Source: Marisalimonas marina (GTDB taxonomy: Bacteria; Pseudomonadota; Alphaproteobacteria; Puniceispirillales; Marisalimonadaceae). From it: DNA of 64,000 nucleotides. Under the pieces are notes generated by a model. That model ran no database searches and was not told the DNA's origin. It worked only from the letters and a program-made list of their open reading frames with translations. The DNA is taken from positions 186,001 to 250,000 of the forward strand of contig JAYPPH010000005.1 in NCBI GenBank assembly GCA_038131365.1, in the 5' to 3' direction. Position numbers and translations under genes: made by a program. Positions 25,212 through 34,626 of this stretch are shown here, piece after piece (within the stretch, counting starts at the first letter, position 1; every line of letters starts with the position of its first letter).

Positions 25212-28200
25212 ATGTCACTCCAACAAAGCACTTTATTAAATAGAAGAAGAATTAGAAGATCATTTGGTAAAATAAACGAAGTTGCTCAAATGCCTAATCT
25301 TATTGAAGTTCAAAGAAATTCTTACGAGCAATTTCTTCAAATGTATGTGCCTATTGAAGATAGAATAGACACTGGTTTGCAAGCTGTATTTAATTCAGTG
25401 TTTCCTATTAAAGATTTTGTTGGTAGATCTATGTTAGAATTCGTATCTTACACACTGGATGAGCCTAAATATGATGTTGATGAATGTCATCAAAGAGGTT
25501 TAACATTTGCATCTTCTCTCAAATTGACATTAAGATTAATCGTTTGGGACTTAGATCCTGATACTGGCGCTAAATCTATAAGAGATATGAAAGAGCAAGA
25601 TGTCTACATGGGAGACATGCCTTTAATGACTCCCAATGGGACTTTTGTGGTCAATGGTACCGAAAGGGTAATAGTATCTCAGATGCATAGGTCTCCAGGT
25701 GTGTTCTTTGATCATGATAAAGGTAAAACTCATGCTTCTGGAAAATATTTATTTGCAGCAAGGGTTATACCTTATAGAGGATCATGGCTTGATTTTGAAT
25801 TTGATCCAAAAGACATATTAAATGTAAGAATTGATAGAAGAAGAAAACTTCCCTGCTCAACTTTTTTGATGGCATTATTAGATGATGAGTCAGAAAAATA
25901 TCTTCAAGATTGTTTAAATAAAAATGAGGAACCAGATAGGGCTGAATTATCTGGTTTAACCCGCGAAGATATCCTAAATTTTTTCTATGAAAAAGATATT
26001 TATAATTATGAAAATGATTGTTGGGTAACTGAATTCAAAGAAGATTTTTTTAAGGGTAAAAAACTTGATTTTGATTTAATCAACTCATCTAATGGTGAAA
26101 TAATTGCTAAAGTTGGAGACAAAATAACCCAAAGAAACCTTAATGTATTCAAAGAACAGGGTTTAAAATCAATATTAGTTGATAATGGACATATTCTCGG
26201 GAAGTTTATTGCTGAAGATCTTATAAATGAAAGCACAGGTGAAGTTTATGCTGAAGCTGGTGATGAAATTACCGAAGATTTAATTCAATTAGTTAAATTA
26301 CATGATTTAAAATCTATTTCTATTTTATCCATTGATAAATCAGTTGGGCCTTGGATTAGAAATACATTGGCTGTAGATAAAAATGCTTCAAGGGAAGAAG
26401 CTTTGATTGACATATATCGCGTGATGCGTCCAGGCGAGCCGCCTGCTCCAGAAACAGCTGAAGCGCTTTTTAATGGTTTGTTCTTTGATAGAGAAAGATA
26501 TGACTTGTCTGCTGTGGGAAGAGTTAAGATGTCAGCTCGGTTAGATCTTGATTTAGATGATGACTTGAGAGTTTTAAGAAAAGTCGATATTTTGGCAATT
26601 CTCAAAGAGCTAGTTTCCTTAAAAGATGGGAATGGTGAAATTGATGACATAGACCACTTGGGTAACAGGCGTGTTAGATCAGTTGGTGAACTGCTAGAAA
26701 ATCAATATCGCGTTGGCCTTTCTAGGATGGAAAGAGCTATAAAAGAAAAAATGAGCTCTGCAAATGAAATAGAGAATTTGATGCCACAAGATTTAATTAA
26801 TGCTAAACCGGCCGCTGCATCACTTCGTGAATTCTTTGGTTCAAGTCAGTTGTCTCAATTTATGGATCAAACCAATCCTTTATCTGAGATTACGCATAAA
26901 AGACGAGTTTCTGCTCTAGGGCCAGGGGGGCTTACAAGAGAGAGGGCGGGTTTTGAGGTTAGAGACGTGCATCCAACTCATTATGGAAGAATATGTCCGA
27001 TAGAAACTCCTGAGGGTCCAAATATTGGTTTAATTAATTCTTTAGCTACTTTCGCACAAATCAACCAATATGGTTTTATAGAAACACCATACAGAAAAGT
27101 AAATAATGGTCAGGTAACAGAAGAAGTTGTTTATGTTTCTGCCATTGAGGAAGGGAAATATACAATTGCTCAGGCAAATGCTGAGTTAGACAAATCAAAT
27201 AAGTTTACTGGAGAACTTCTTCCTGTTAGAAAAAATGGTGATATCGGATTGGCAAATCCTAGTGATATTGATCTTATGGATGTTTCCCCTAAGCAACTTG
27301 TTTCTGTGGCTTCTGCTCTAATACCTTTTTTAGAAAATGATGATGCAAATAGAGCGTTAATGGGTTCTAACATGATGAGGCAAGCTGTACCATTAGTTAA
27401 ATCTGAGAGTCCACTTGTGGGTACCGGTATAGAGGCAACTGTAGCACAGGATTCAGGTGTAACATTGATAGCCAGAAGGTCTGGAATTGTAGACCAAGTA
27501 GATGCAACGAGAATTGTTGTTAGGGCTTACTCGTCTGATGAAGATGATGTTAGTCCTGTTGATATTTACTCATTGTTAAAATTTCAAAGAAGCAACCAAA
27601 ACACATGTATTAACCAAAGACCACTTGTTCAGGTTGGTGATAAAGTTAATATTGGTGATATAATCGCCGATGGTCCGGCAACTGAAGATGGTGAACTTGC
27701 GCTAGGTAAGAATGTGTTGGTAGCTTTTATGCCGTGGAATGGGTATAATTTTGAAGACTCTATCCTCATTTCTGAAAGAATTGTTAGGGATGATGTTTTT
27801 TCTTCAATTCATATAGAAGAATTCGAAGTCATGGCAAGAGATACAAAATTAGGACAAGAAGAAATCACAAGAGATATCCCAAATATTGGAGAGGAAGCAC
27901 TAAGAAATCTTGACGAAGCTGGTATGGTTTATATCGGTGCTGAAGTAAAGCCTGGTGATATTATGGTTGGTAAGGTTACTCCTAAAGGTGAGAGCCCAAT
28001 GACACCAGAAGAAAAATTATTGAGAGCAATTTTTGGTGAGAAAGCTTCTGATGTTCGCGATTCTTCCTTAAGAGTTCCTCCTGGTGTTTCAGGTACAATT
28101 GTTGATGTTAGAATATTTTCTAGAAGAGGTATTGAAAAAGACGAAAGAGCTAGGGCTATTGAAAGAGCAGAGATAGAAAAATTTGCTAAAGATAGAGATG

Positions 28201-29378
28201 ATGAAAAAAATATACTGGAAAGAGGATATTATGGTCGCCTTAAGGAATATGTTGTTGGTCAGACTTTATCTTCCAATATTAAAACAATAAAAAAGGGTGA
28301 GTTATTAACAAATGATATTCTTAATGAGCTTTCAAGAAACGATTTAAGATTAATTACAGTTGAAGATGATAAAATTCAGAAAAATGTTGAGAAATTATCT
28401 AAACATTTTGATGGAGTTATTAAATCACTTGAAGATAGATTTAACGACAGGGTAGATAAATTACAAAGAGGTGATGAATTATTACCAGGTGTAATGAAAA
28501 TGGTAAAAGTTTTCATCGCTGTAAAAAGAAAATTACAATCTGGTGATAAAATGGCTGGAAGACATGGTAACAAAGGAGTTATCTCTAAAATAATCCCAGT
28601 TGAGGATATGCCTTACCTTGAAGATGGAACCCCAGTTGACGTTGTTTTAAATCCATTAGGAGTTCCTTCCAGAATGAATGTAGGTCAAATTCTAGAAACT
28701 CATTTAGGTTGGGCTGCAGCTGGTTTAGGTAATAAAATTGCTAAAATGGTTGGAAATAAAGATGATAATGAAAATTTAAAAAAGTTTCTTTCACAAATTT
28801 ATGATGAACAACAGTTTGAAAAGCAATTATCATCACTTAGTGATAGTGAGCTAGTCCAGCAAGCTAAAAATTTATCCAGAGGTGTTCCCATGGCAACACC
28901 TGTATTTGATGGGGCAAGTGAAAAAGGTGTAACTGAAATGTTGAAACTTGCTGATCTTGATGAAACAGGACAAGTTTGGCTTACAGATGGAAGAACAGGT
29001 GAGGTTTTTGACAGGAAAGTTACTGTTGGATACATCTATATGTTGAAGTTGCACCATCTTGTTGATGATAAAATACATGCTAGATCTATAGGTCCTTATT
29101 CTCTTGTTACCCAACAGCCTCTAGGTGGTAAAGCGCAATTTGGTGGTCAGCGTTTTGGAGAAATGGAGGTATGGGCTCTTGAAGCTTATGGAGCTGCTTA
29201 TACCCTTCAAGAAATGCTAACTGTTAAATCAGATGATGTTTCAGGAAGAACCAAAGTATATGAATCTATTATAAGGGGTGACGATGATTTTGAGGCTGGT
29301 ATTCCAGAGTCATTTAATGTTTTGATTAAGGAGCTAAAGTCTCTTGGGTTAAATGTAAATATGGATTTAGTAGAGTAA
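25212..29378 (+). CDS. rpoB: DNA-directed RNA polymerase subunit beta
   Basis: Catalytic beta subunit of RNA polymerase, 1388 aa. The rifampicin region reads SQLSQFMDQTNPLSEITHKRR then VSALGPGGL, with Asp, His and Ser at the usual positions, so it looks drug-sensitive. GDKMAGRHGNKGV and the C-terminal QRFGEMEVWALEAYGAAYTL are canonical. Residues ~280-375 hold a lineage insert with two related units (NGEIIAKVGDKITQRNL and TGEVYAEAGDEITEDLI) of the beta-beta' module type. It is followed by rpoC with a short gap. Confidence 0.99.
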   Translation: MSLQQSTLLNRRRIRRSFGKINEVAQMPNLIEVQRNSYEQFLQMYVPIEDRIDTGLQAVFNSVFPIKDFVGRSMLEFVSYTLDEPKYDVDECHQRGLTFASSLKLTLRLIVWDLDPDTGAKSIRDMKEQDVYMGDMPLMTPNGTFVVNGTERVIVSQMHRSPGVFFDHDKGKTHASGKYLFAARVIPYRGSWLDFEFDPKDILNVRIDRRRKLPCSTFLMALLDDESEKYLQDCLNKNEEPDRAELSGLTREDILNFFYEKDIYNYENDCWVTEFKEDFFKGKKLDFDLINSSNGEIIAKVGDKITQRNLNVFKEQGLKSILVDNGHILGKFIAEDLINESTGEVYAEAGDEITEDLIQLVKLHDLKSISILSIDKSVGPWIRNTLAVDKNASREEALIDIYRVMRPGEPPAPETAEALFNGLFFDRERYDLSAVGRVKMSARLDLDLDDDLRVLRKVDILAILKELVSLKDGNGEIDDIDHLGNRRVRSVGELLENQYRVGLSRMERAIKEKMSSANEIENLMPQDLINAKPAAASLREFFGSSQLSQFMDQTNPLSEITHKRRVSALGPGGLTRERAGFEVRDVHPTHYGRICPIETPEGPNIGLINSLATFAQINQYGFIETPYRKVNNGQVTEEVVYVSAIEEGKYTIAQANAELDKSNKFTGELLPVRKNGDIGLANPSDIDLMDVSPKQLVSVASALIPFLENDDANRALMGSNMMRQAVPLVKSESPLVGTGIEATVAQDSGVTLIARRSGIVDQVDATRIVVRAYSSDEDDVSPVDIYSLLKFQRSNQNTCINQRPLVQVGDKVNIGDIIADGPATEDGELALGKNVLVAFMPWNGYNFEDSILISERIVRDDVFSSIHIEEFEVMARDTKLGQEEITRDIPNIGEEALRNLDEAGMVYIGAEVKPGDIMVGKVTPKGESPMTPEEKLLRAIFGEKASDVRDSSLRVPPGVSGTIVDVRIFSRRGIEKDERARAIERAEIEKFAKDRDDEKNILERGYYGRLKEYVVGQTLSSNIKTIKKGELLTNDILNELSRNDLRLITVEDDKIQKNVEKLSKHFDGVIKSLEDRFNDRVDKLQRGDELLPGVMKMVKVFIAVKRKLQSGDKMAGRHGNKGVISKIIPVEDMPYLEDGTPVDVVLNPLGVPSRMNVGQILETHLGWAAAGLGNKIAKMVGNKDDNENLKKFLSQIYDEQQFEKQLSSLSDSELVQQAKNLSRGVPMATPVFDGASEKGVTEMLKLADLDETGQVWLTDGRTGEVFDRKVTVGYIYMLKLHHLVDDKIHARSIGPYSLVTQQPLGGKAQFGGQRFGEMEVWALEAYGAAYTLQEMLTVKSDDVSGRTKVYESIIRGDDDFEAGIPESFNVLIKELKSLGLNVNMDLVE

Positions 29379-29414
29379 TTAAAAAATAATTTTTAAAAAA
29401 GATTGGAAATTTTA

Positions 29415-32400
29415 ATGAATGAATTGATGAATACATTTGGGCAAACTGGAGTTTCTCAAGGTTTTGATAAAATAAGTATTTCTATAGCATCACCTGAAGC
29501 CATTAAAAGTTGGTCTTTTGGAGAAATAAGAAAGCCAGAAACAATAAATTATAGAACATTTAAACCAGAACGTGATGGTTTATTCTGTGCTAAAATTTTT
29601 GGTCCTGTAAGGGATTATGAATGTTTATGTGGTAAATATAAACGAATGAAATATAGAGGAATTATTTGTGAAAAATGTGGTGTAGAAGTTACTCTTTCTA
29701 AAGTGAGACGAGAAAGAATGGGCCATATTGATCTGGCTTCGCCGGTGGCTCATATTTGGTTTTTGAAATCATTACCATCGAGAATTGGATTGCTTGTTGA
29801 CATGACTCTAAAAGATTTAGAGAGAGTTTTATATTTTGAACATTTTCTTGTAACAGAGCCAGGCCTAACATCTCTGTCAAAGGGACAATTACTAAGTGAA
29901 GAAGATTATGATAGTGCTCTTGATGAATTTGGTGATGAAAGTTTTGAAGTTTCTATTGGTGCTGAAGCAATAAAAAAAATCTTAACCGATATGGATTTAA
30001 ACGAAGAAGTTGTCAAAATTCGTGAAGAACTTATTAACACCGGTTCAGAAATTAAAAGAAAAAAATTAGTTAAAAGGCTTAAGCTTGTAGAATCTTTTAT
30101 TGATTCTGGCTCTAAACCGGAGTGGATGATCCTAGATGTTGTCCCAGTTATACCGCCTGAGCTTAGACCTCTAGTACCTTTAGATGGTGGAAGGTTTGCT
30201 ACATCAGATTTAAATGATTTATACCGAAGAGTTATTAATAGAAATAATAGATTAAAAAGACTTATTGAGTTGAGAGCACCTGATATAATTATTAGAAATG
30301 AAAAAAGGATGCTACAAGAATCGGTTGATGCTTTATTTGACAATGGAAGAAGGGGTAGGGTTATAACTGGGGTTAATAAGAGACCTCTAAAATCCCTTTC
30401 AGATATGTTGAAGGGAAAACAAGGTAGATTTAGACAAAATTTACTTGGTAAGAGAGTTGATTATTCAGGAAGATCTGTAATCGTTGTAGGTCCTGAGTTA
30501 AAACTTCATCAATGTGGACTTCCTAAAAAAATGGCTTTGGAATTATTTAAGCCATTCATTTATTCTAGATTGGAATTATATGGGTTAGCTAGTACGGTTA
30601 AGGCTGCAAAAAGAATGGTTGAAAAAGAAAGGCCTGAAGTTTGGGATATCCTTGAAGAAGTAATCAGAGAACACCCAGTTATGCTTAACAGGGCCCCAAC
30701 ACTCCATAGGCTAGGCATTCAAGCTTTTGAACCAGTGCTAATAGAGGGTAAAGCTATAAATTTACACCCTCTTGTATGTACTGCCTTTAATGCAGACTTT
30801 GATGGAGATCAAATGGCTGTTCATGTTCCTTTGTCATTGGAGGCCCAGCTTGAGGCAAGGGTTCTTATGATGTCTACAAATAATATTTTATCACCTTCAA
30901 GTGGAAAACCAATAATTGTTCCGTCTCAGGATATAATTTTAGGTTTGTATTATTTATCTATGGAAAGTGAGGGGCAAAAAGGTGAAGGTATGATATTTTC
31001 TTCTCCTAGTGAAGTTTTGATGGCTTTGGATAGTAACGAGGTCCATCTTCAAGCTAAAGTTAAAGTTAGGGTAGATGTTTTTGATAAAGATGGAAATAAG
31101 GTTACACAAATTTTAGATACTACCCCCGGGAGAGCTAAATTATCTACACTATTGCCAAAGCATCATTCTGTAGATTTTAATACTATTAATAAATTAATGA
31201 CAAAAAAAGAAGTTACTAATGTCATCGATTTTGTTTATCGTCATTGTGGTCAAAAAGATACTGTTATATTTTGTGATCAAATTATGGCTATGGGTTTTAA
31301 ACATGCATGTACAGCTGGAATATCTTTTGGAATTTCTGATCTTGAAACACCTAAAGCTAAATCTGATCTAATGGATAAAGCAGAAAAACAAGTCAAAGAT
31401 TTTGAACAACAATACCAAGATGGCTTTATAACCCAAGGTGAGAAATATAATAAAGTCGTAGACGTATGGTCAAAATGTTCAGATGATGTAGCTGATGAAA
31501 TGATGAAAAACATTTCGACAACTAAAGTTGGTCAGCCTGTCAATTCAGTTTGGATGATGGCTCATTCTGGCGCAAGGGGTTCTGCAGCTCAAATCAAACA
31601 GCTGGCAGGGATGAGAGGTTTGATGGCTAAGCCATCTGGTGAGATTATAGAAACGCCAATTAAATCCTCCTTTAAAGACGGACTGAATGTTCTTAGAGTA
31701 TTTTAATTCTACTCACGGAGCTAGAAAAGGTTTGGCCGATACTGCTTTGAAAACTGCAAATTCAGGTTACTTAACAAGAAGGCTGGTAGATGTGGCTCAA
31801 GACTGTATTGTTACAGAAGATGACTGTGGTACTGAAAACGGTTTTGTTATGCGTGCTGTTATTGAGGGAGGTGACATTATTGAACCTCTTTCAGAAAGAA
31901 TTTTAGGTAGAACAACAGCTGATCAGATAGTTAACACTTCTGGTGAAGTAATAATGGAGAAAGGTGTCATAATTTCAGAGGATGATATTGAAAAAATTGA
32001 AGCCTCAGGAATAGATAACGTTAAAGTTAGATCAGCTCTAACTTGTGAAACTCAACCGGGTATATGTGCATCATGTTATGGTCGAGATTTGGCTAGGGGA
32101 ACACCAGTTAATATTGGTGAAGCAGTTGGTGTGATTGCTGCTCAGTCTATTGGTGAACCTGGAACACAATTAACAATGAGAACATTTCATATTGGAGGCG
32201 CTGCTCAGCGTGGTGCAGAGCAGTCTAAAATTGAAGCTCCATTTGATGGTAAAATTAAACTAGACAATGCAACATTGGTTACTACTGAAGATAGTAGTCA
32301 GGTTATTCTTTCTCGCTCTTCTGAAATGTTAATATTAGATGATCAAGGTAGAGAAAAAGCTCGCTATAGACTTCAATATGGTGCAAAGCTATTAAAACAA

Positions 32401-33579
32401 GATGGGGCTATGGTAGGGGCTGGTGAGATTTTAGTTGAATGGGACCCTTACACAATACCAATCATAACTGAGAAGGAAGGTACAGCTCATTATGTAGATA
32501 TTGTAGACGGAGTTTCAATGAGAGAAGAAATTGACGATTCTACTGGAATAGGAAGTAGAGTTGTAATTGATTGGAAACAACAATCAGGTGGCTCCAACTT
32601 AAGACCTCGAATAACATTAAGAGATGATGATGGTGAAGTTATTACTTTACCTAATGGGCTAGAGGCAAGATACTTTATGTCTGTGAATGCTATTTTGAGC
32701 GTTGATAATGGAAGCAAGGTAAAAGCAGGTACAGTATTAGCTCGTATTCCAAGAGAAAGCTCTAAAACAAGAGATATAACTGGTGGTTTGCCAAGAGTTG
32801 CAGAGCTTTTTGAAGCAAGAAAGCCAAAGGATTTTGCTATAATTTCTGAAAGTGATGGAGTTGTTGAATTCGGAACTGACTATAAAGCCAAGAGAAGAAT
32901 TAGGGTCGTACCTCAAAATAACGATGAAGAAGCAGTTGAGTATATGGTCCCTAAAGGGAAGCTTCTAGCTGTTCAAGAGGGTGATTTTATCAGAAAGGGA
33001 GATATGATTATTGATGGAAGTCCCGTTCCTCATGACATTCTGAATATACTTGGCGTTGAGGCACTTGCCGATTATCTTGTAAAAGAAGTACAAGATGTAT
33101 ATAGGCTCCAGGGTGTTAAAATCAATGATAAGCACATAGAAGTCATAGTAAGACAAATGCTTCAAAAAATTGAAGTTACGGACCATGGAGATACAACATT
33201 CCTCAATGGTGAGCAAGTAAATAGGTTGGATTTTAAGTTAGCTAATGAAAAAATAATCAAAGATGGAGGTGTTCCTGCAAAAGGAGATTCTGTTCTCTTA
33301 GGTATAACTAAGGCAAGTTTGCAAACTGAAAGTTTTATTTCTGCTGCATCTTTCCAAGAAACAACACGTGTTTTAACAGAAGCAGCGGTTTCAGGTAAAT
33401 CAGACCCACTTTCAGGCTTAAAAGAGAATGTGATCGTTGGACGTTTGGTTCCAGCAGGCACTGGATCAGTAGTTAACAAACTTAGAATGACTGCGATGAG
33501 AAGAGATAAAGAAATTCTTGAAGAAATGTCCAAAGAGGAAGCTGCTCTGGTTGATGATACTGAGGATAGTGAAGGTTAA
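29415..33579 (+). CDS. rpoC: DNA-directed RNA polymerase subunit beta', frame broken near 31692
   Basis: Catalytic beta' subunit. The N-terminal zinc site (CLCGKYKRMKYRGIICEKCG), the active-site NADFDGDQMAVH with three aspartates, and the second zinc cluster (CGTENGF to CETQPGICASCYG) are intact. The frame changes once. The upstream frame reads DGLNVL then RVF-stop at 31706, and the downstream frame continues EYFNSTHGARKGLADTAL. The family sequence is NVLQYFISTHGARKG, so one base around 31690-31695 (CTT-AGA-G) is extra. Reconstructed length is 1387 aa. The ATG at 29415 is preferred over the TTG at 29403. An essential gene, so either a consensus error or a frameshift rescue. Confidence 0.97.
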
Positions 33580-33618
33580 ATGAAAACTTAAAAAAATTAA
33601 TAAAATTTGATTTTGTTC

Positions 33619-33647
33619 TTGACCATTTATTTTCTTGAGAATACAAT
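33619..33647 (+). promoter_or_regulatory. Sigma70-type promoter for the str operon
   Basis: TTGACC (33619-33624), a 17-bp spacer and TACAAT (33642-33647) give a near-consensus promoter in the 169-bp rpoC-rpsL gap, about 100 bp upstream of rpsL. It would give rpsL and the genes behind it transcription independent of rpoBC. Confidence 0.7.
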
Positions 33648-33748
33648 CCCGCAAATTGGGTTCTGGTAGTAATTTAATTAGACGCTAACCCTTCAAATTT
33701 TAAGAATTATAAAAAGCTAATTAATTCTAGTTTAAGAGGACTATTTTT

Positions 33749-34120
33749 ATGCCTACAATTAACCAACTCATAAGGCATGGCCGTGAACGACCTGTGAACA
33801 AGACAAAAGTTCCTGCGATGCAATCTTGCCCTCAAAAAAGAGGTGTTTGCACACGTGTTTATACAACCACCCCAAAAAAACCAAACTCTGCTCTTAGAAA
33901 AGTTGCAAGAATTAGGTTAACAAATGGATTTGAAGTTACTTCCTATATACCAGGTGAAGGTCATAACCTTCAAGAACACTCGGTTGTTATGATTAGGGGA
34001 GGAAGAGTGAAAGACTTACCTGGCGTAAGATATCATGTTATTAGAGGTACTTTAGACACACAAGGTGTTGCAGACAGGCGGCAAAGACGTTCAAAATATG
34101 GTGCCAAGCGGCCTAAGTAA
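33749..34120 (+). CDS. rpsL: 30S ribosomal protein S12
   Basis: Decoding-centre protein, 123 aa. It has NQLIRHGRERP, CPQKRGVCTRVYTTTPKKPNSALRKVARIRLT (parts: TTPKKPNSALRK) and GGRVKDLPGVRYH. The two lysines at which streptomycin-resistance changes occur in other bacteria (PKKPN and RVKDLPG) are the wild-type lysines. AGAGGA stands upstream of the ATG. First gene of the str operon. Confidence 0.99.
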   Translation: MPTINQLIRHGRERPVNKTKVPAMQSCPQKRGVCTRVYTTTPKKPNSALRKVARIRLTNGFEVTSYIPGEGHNLQEHSVVMIRGGRVKDLPGVRYHVIRGTLDTQGVADRRQRRSKYGAKRPK

Positions 34121-34135
34121 ACAGAGGATTATTTA

Positions 34136-34606
34136 ATGTCTAGAAGAAGAAAAGCTGTAAAACGCGAAGTGATGCCGGATCCAAAGTACAATGATAAGGT
34201 AGTATCAAAATTCACTTCTTGTTTAATGTTCGATGGTAAAAGGTCAACAGCAGAAAAAATTGTTTATGGTGCTTTTGAAATTGTTCAAAAAAAACTTGGG
34301 TCTGAGCCTATTAAGACTTTCCACGATGCTATAGAGAATGTTCAGCCTCAAGTTGAGGTTAGGTCAAGAAGAGTTGGTGGGGCAACTTATCAAGTGCCTG
34401 TAGAAGTTAGGTCTGATAGGGCTCTTGCTTTAGCTATTAGATGGTTGATTAATAGCAGTAGAAATAGATCAGAAAACTCTATGACAGAGAGGCTTGGTGG
34501 AGAATTAATTGATGCGTCATCTAACAGAGGTGCTTCTGTTAAAAAAAGAGAGGATACACATAAGATGGCTGAGGCTAATAAGGCCTTTTCTCATTATCGT
34601 TGGTAA
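34136..34606 (+). CDS. rpsG: 30S ribosomal protein S7
   Basis: Primary 16S rRNA 3'-domain binder, 156 aa. It starts MSRRRKAVKRE and contains YNDKVVSKFTSCLMFDGKRSTAE (parts: FTSCLMFDGKRSTAE), VQPQVEVRSRRVGGATYQVP (parts: VEVRSRRVGGATYQVP), RWLINSSRNRSENSM and the C-terminal KKREDTHKMAEANKAFSHYRW. Follows rpsL by 15 bp. Confidence 0.99.
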   Translation: MSRRRKAVKREVMPDPKYNDKVVSKFTSCLMFDGKRSTAEKIVYGAFEIVQKKLGSEPIKTFHDAIENVQPQVEVRSRRVGGATYQVPVEVRSDRALALAIRWLINSSRNRSENSMTERLGGELIDASSNRGASVKKREDTHKMAEANKAFSHYRW

Positions 34607-34626
34607 ACAAGAATTAGGAGATTATT

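Noticed and set aside
31687..33579. A separate gene for the second part of RpoC (split rpoC)
   Set aside because: The break falls inside a conserved motif, the second frame has no ribosome-binding site, and the frames overlap; natural rpoC splits leave complete domains on each side. A single-base indel or frameshift fits better.
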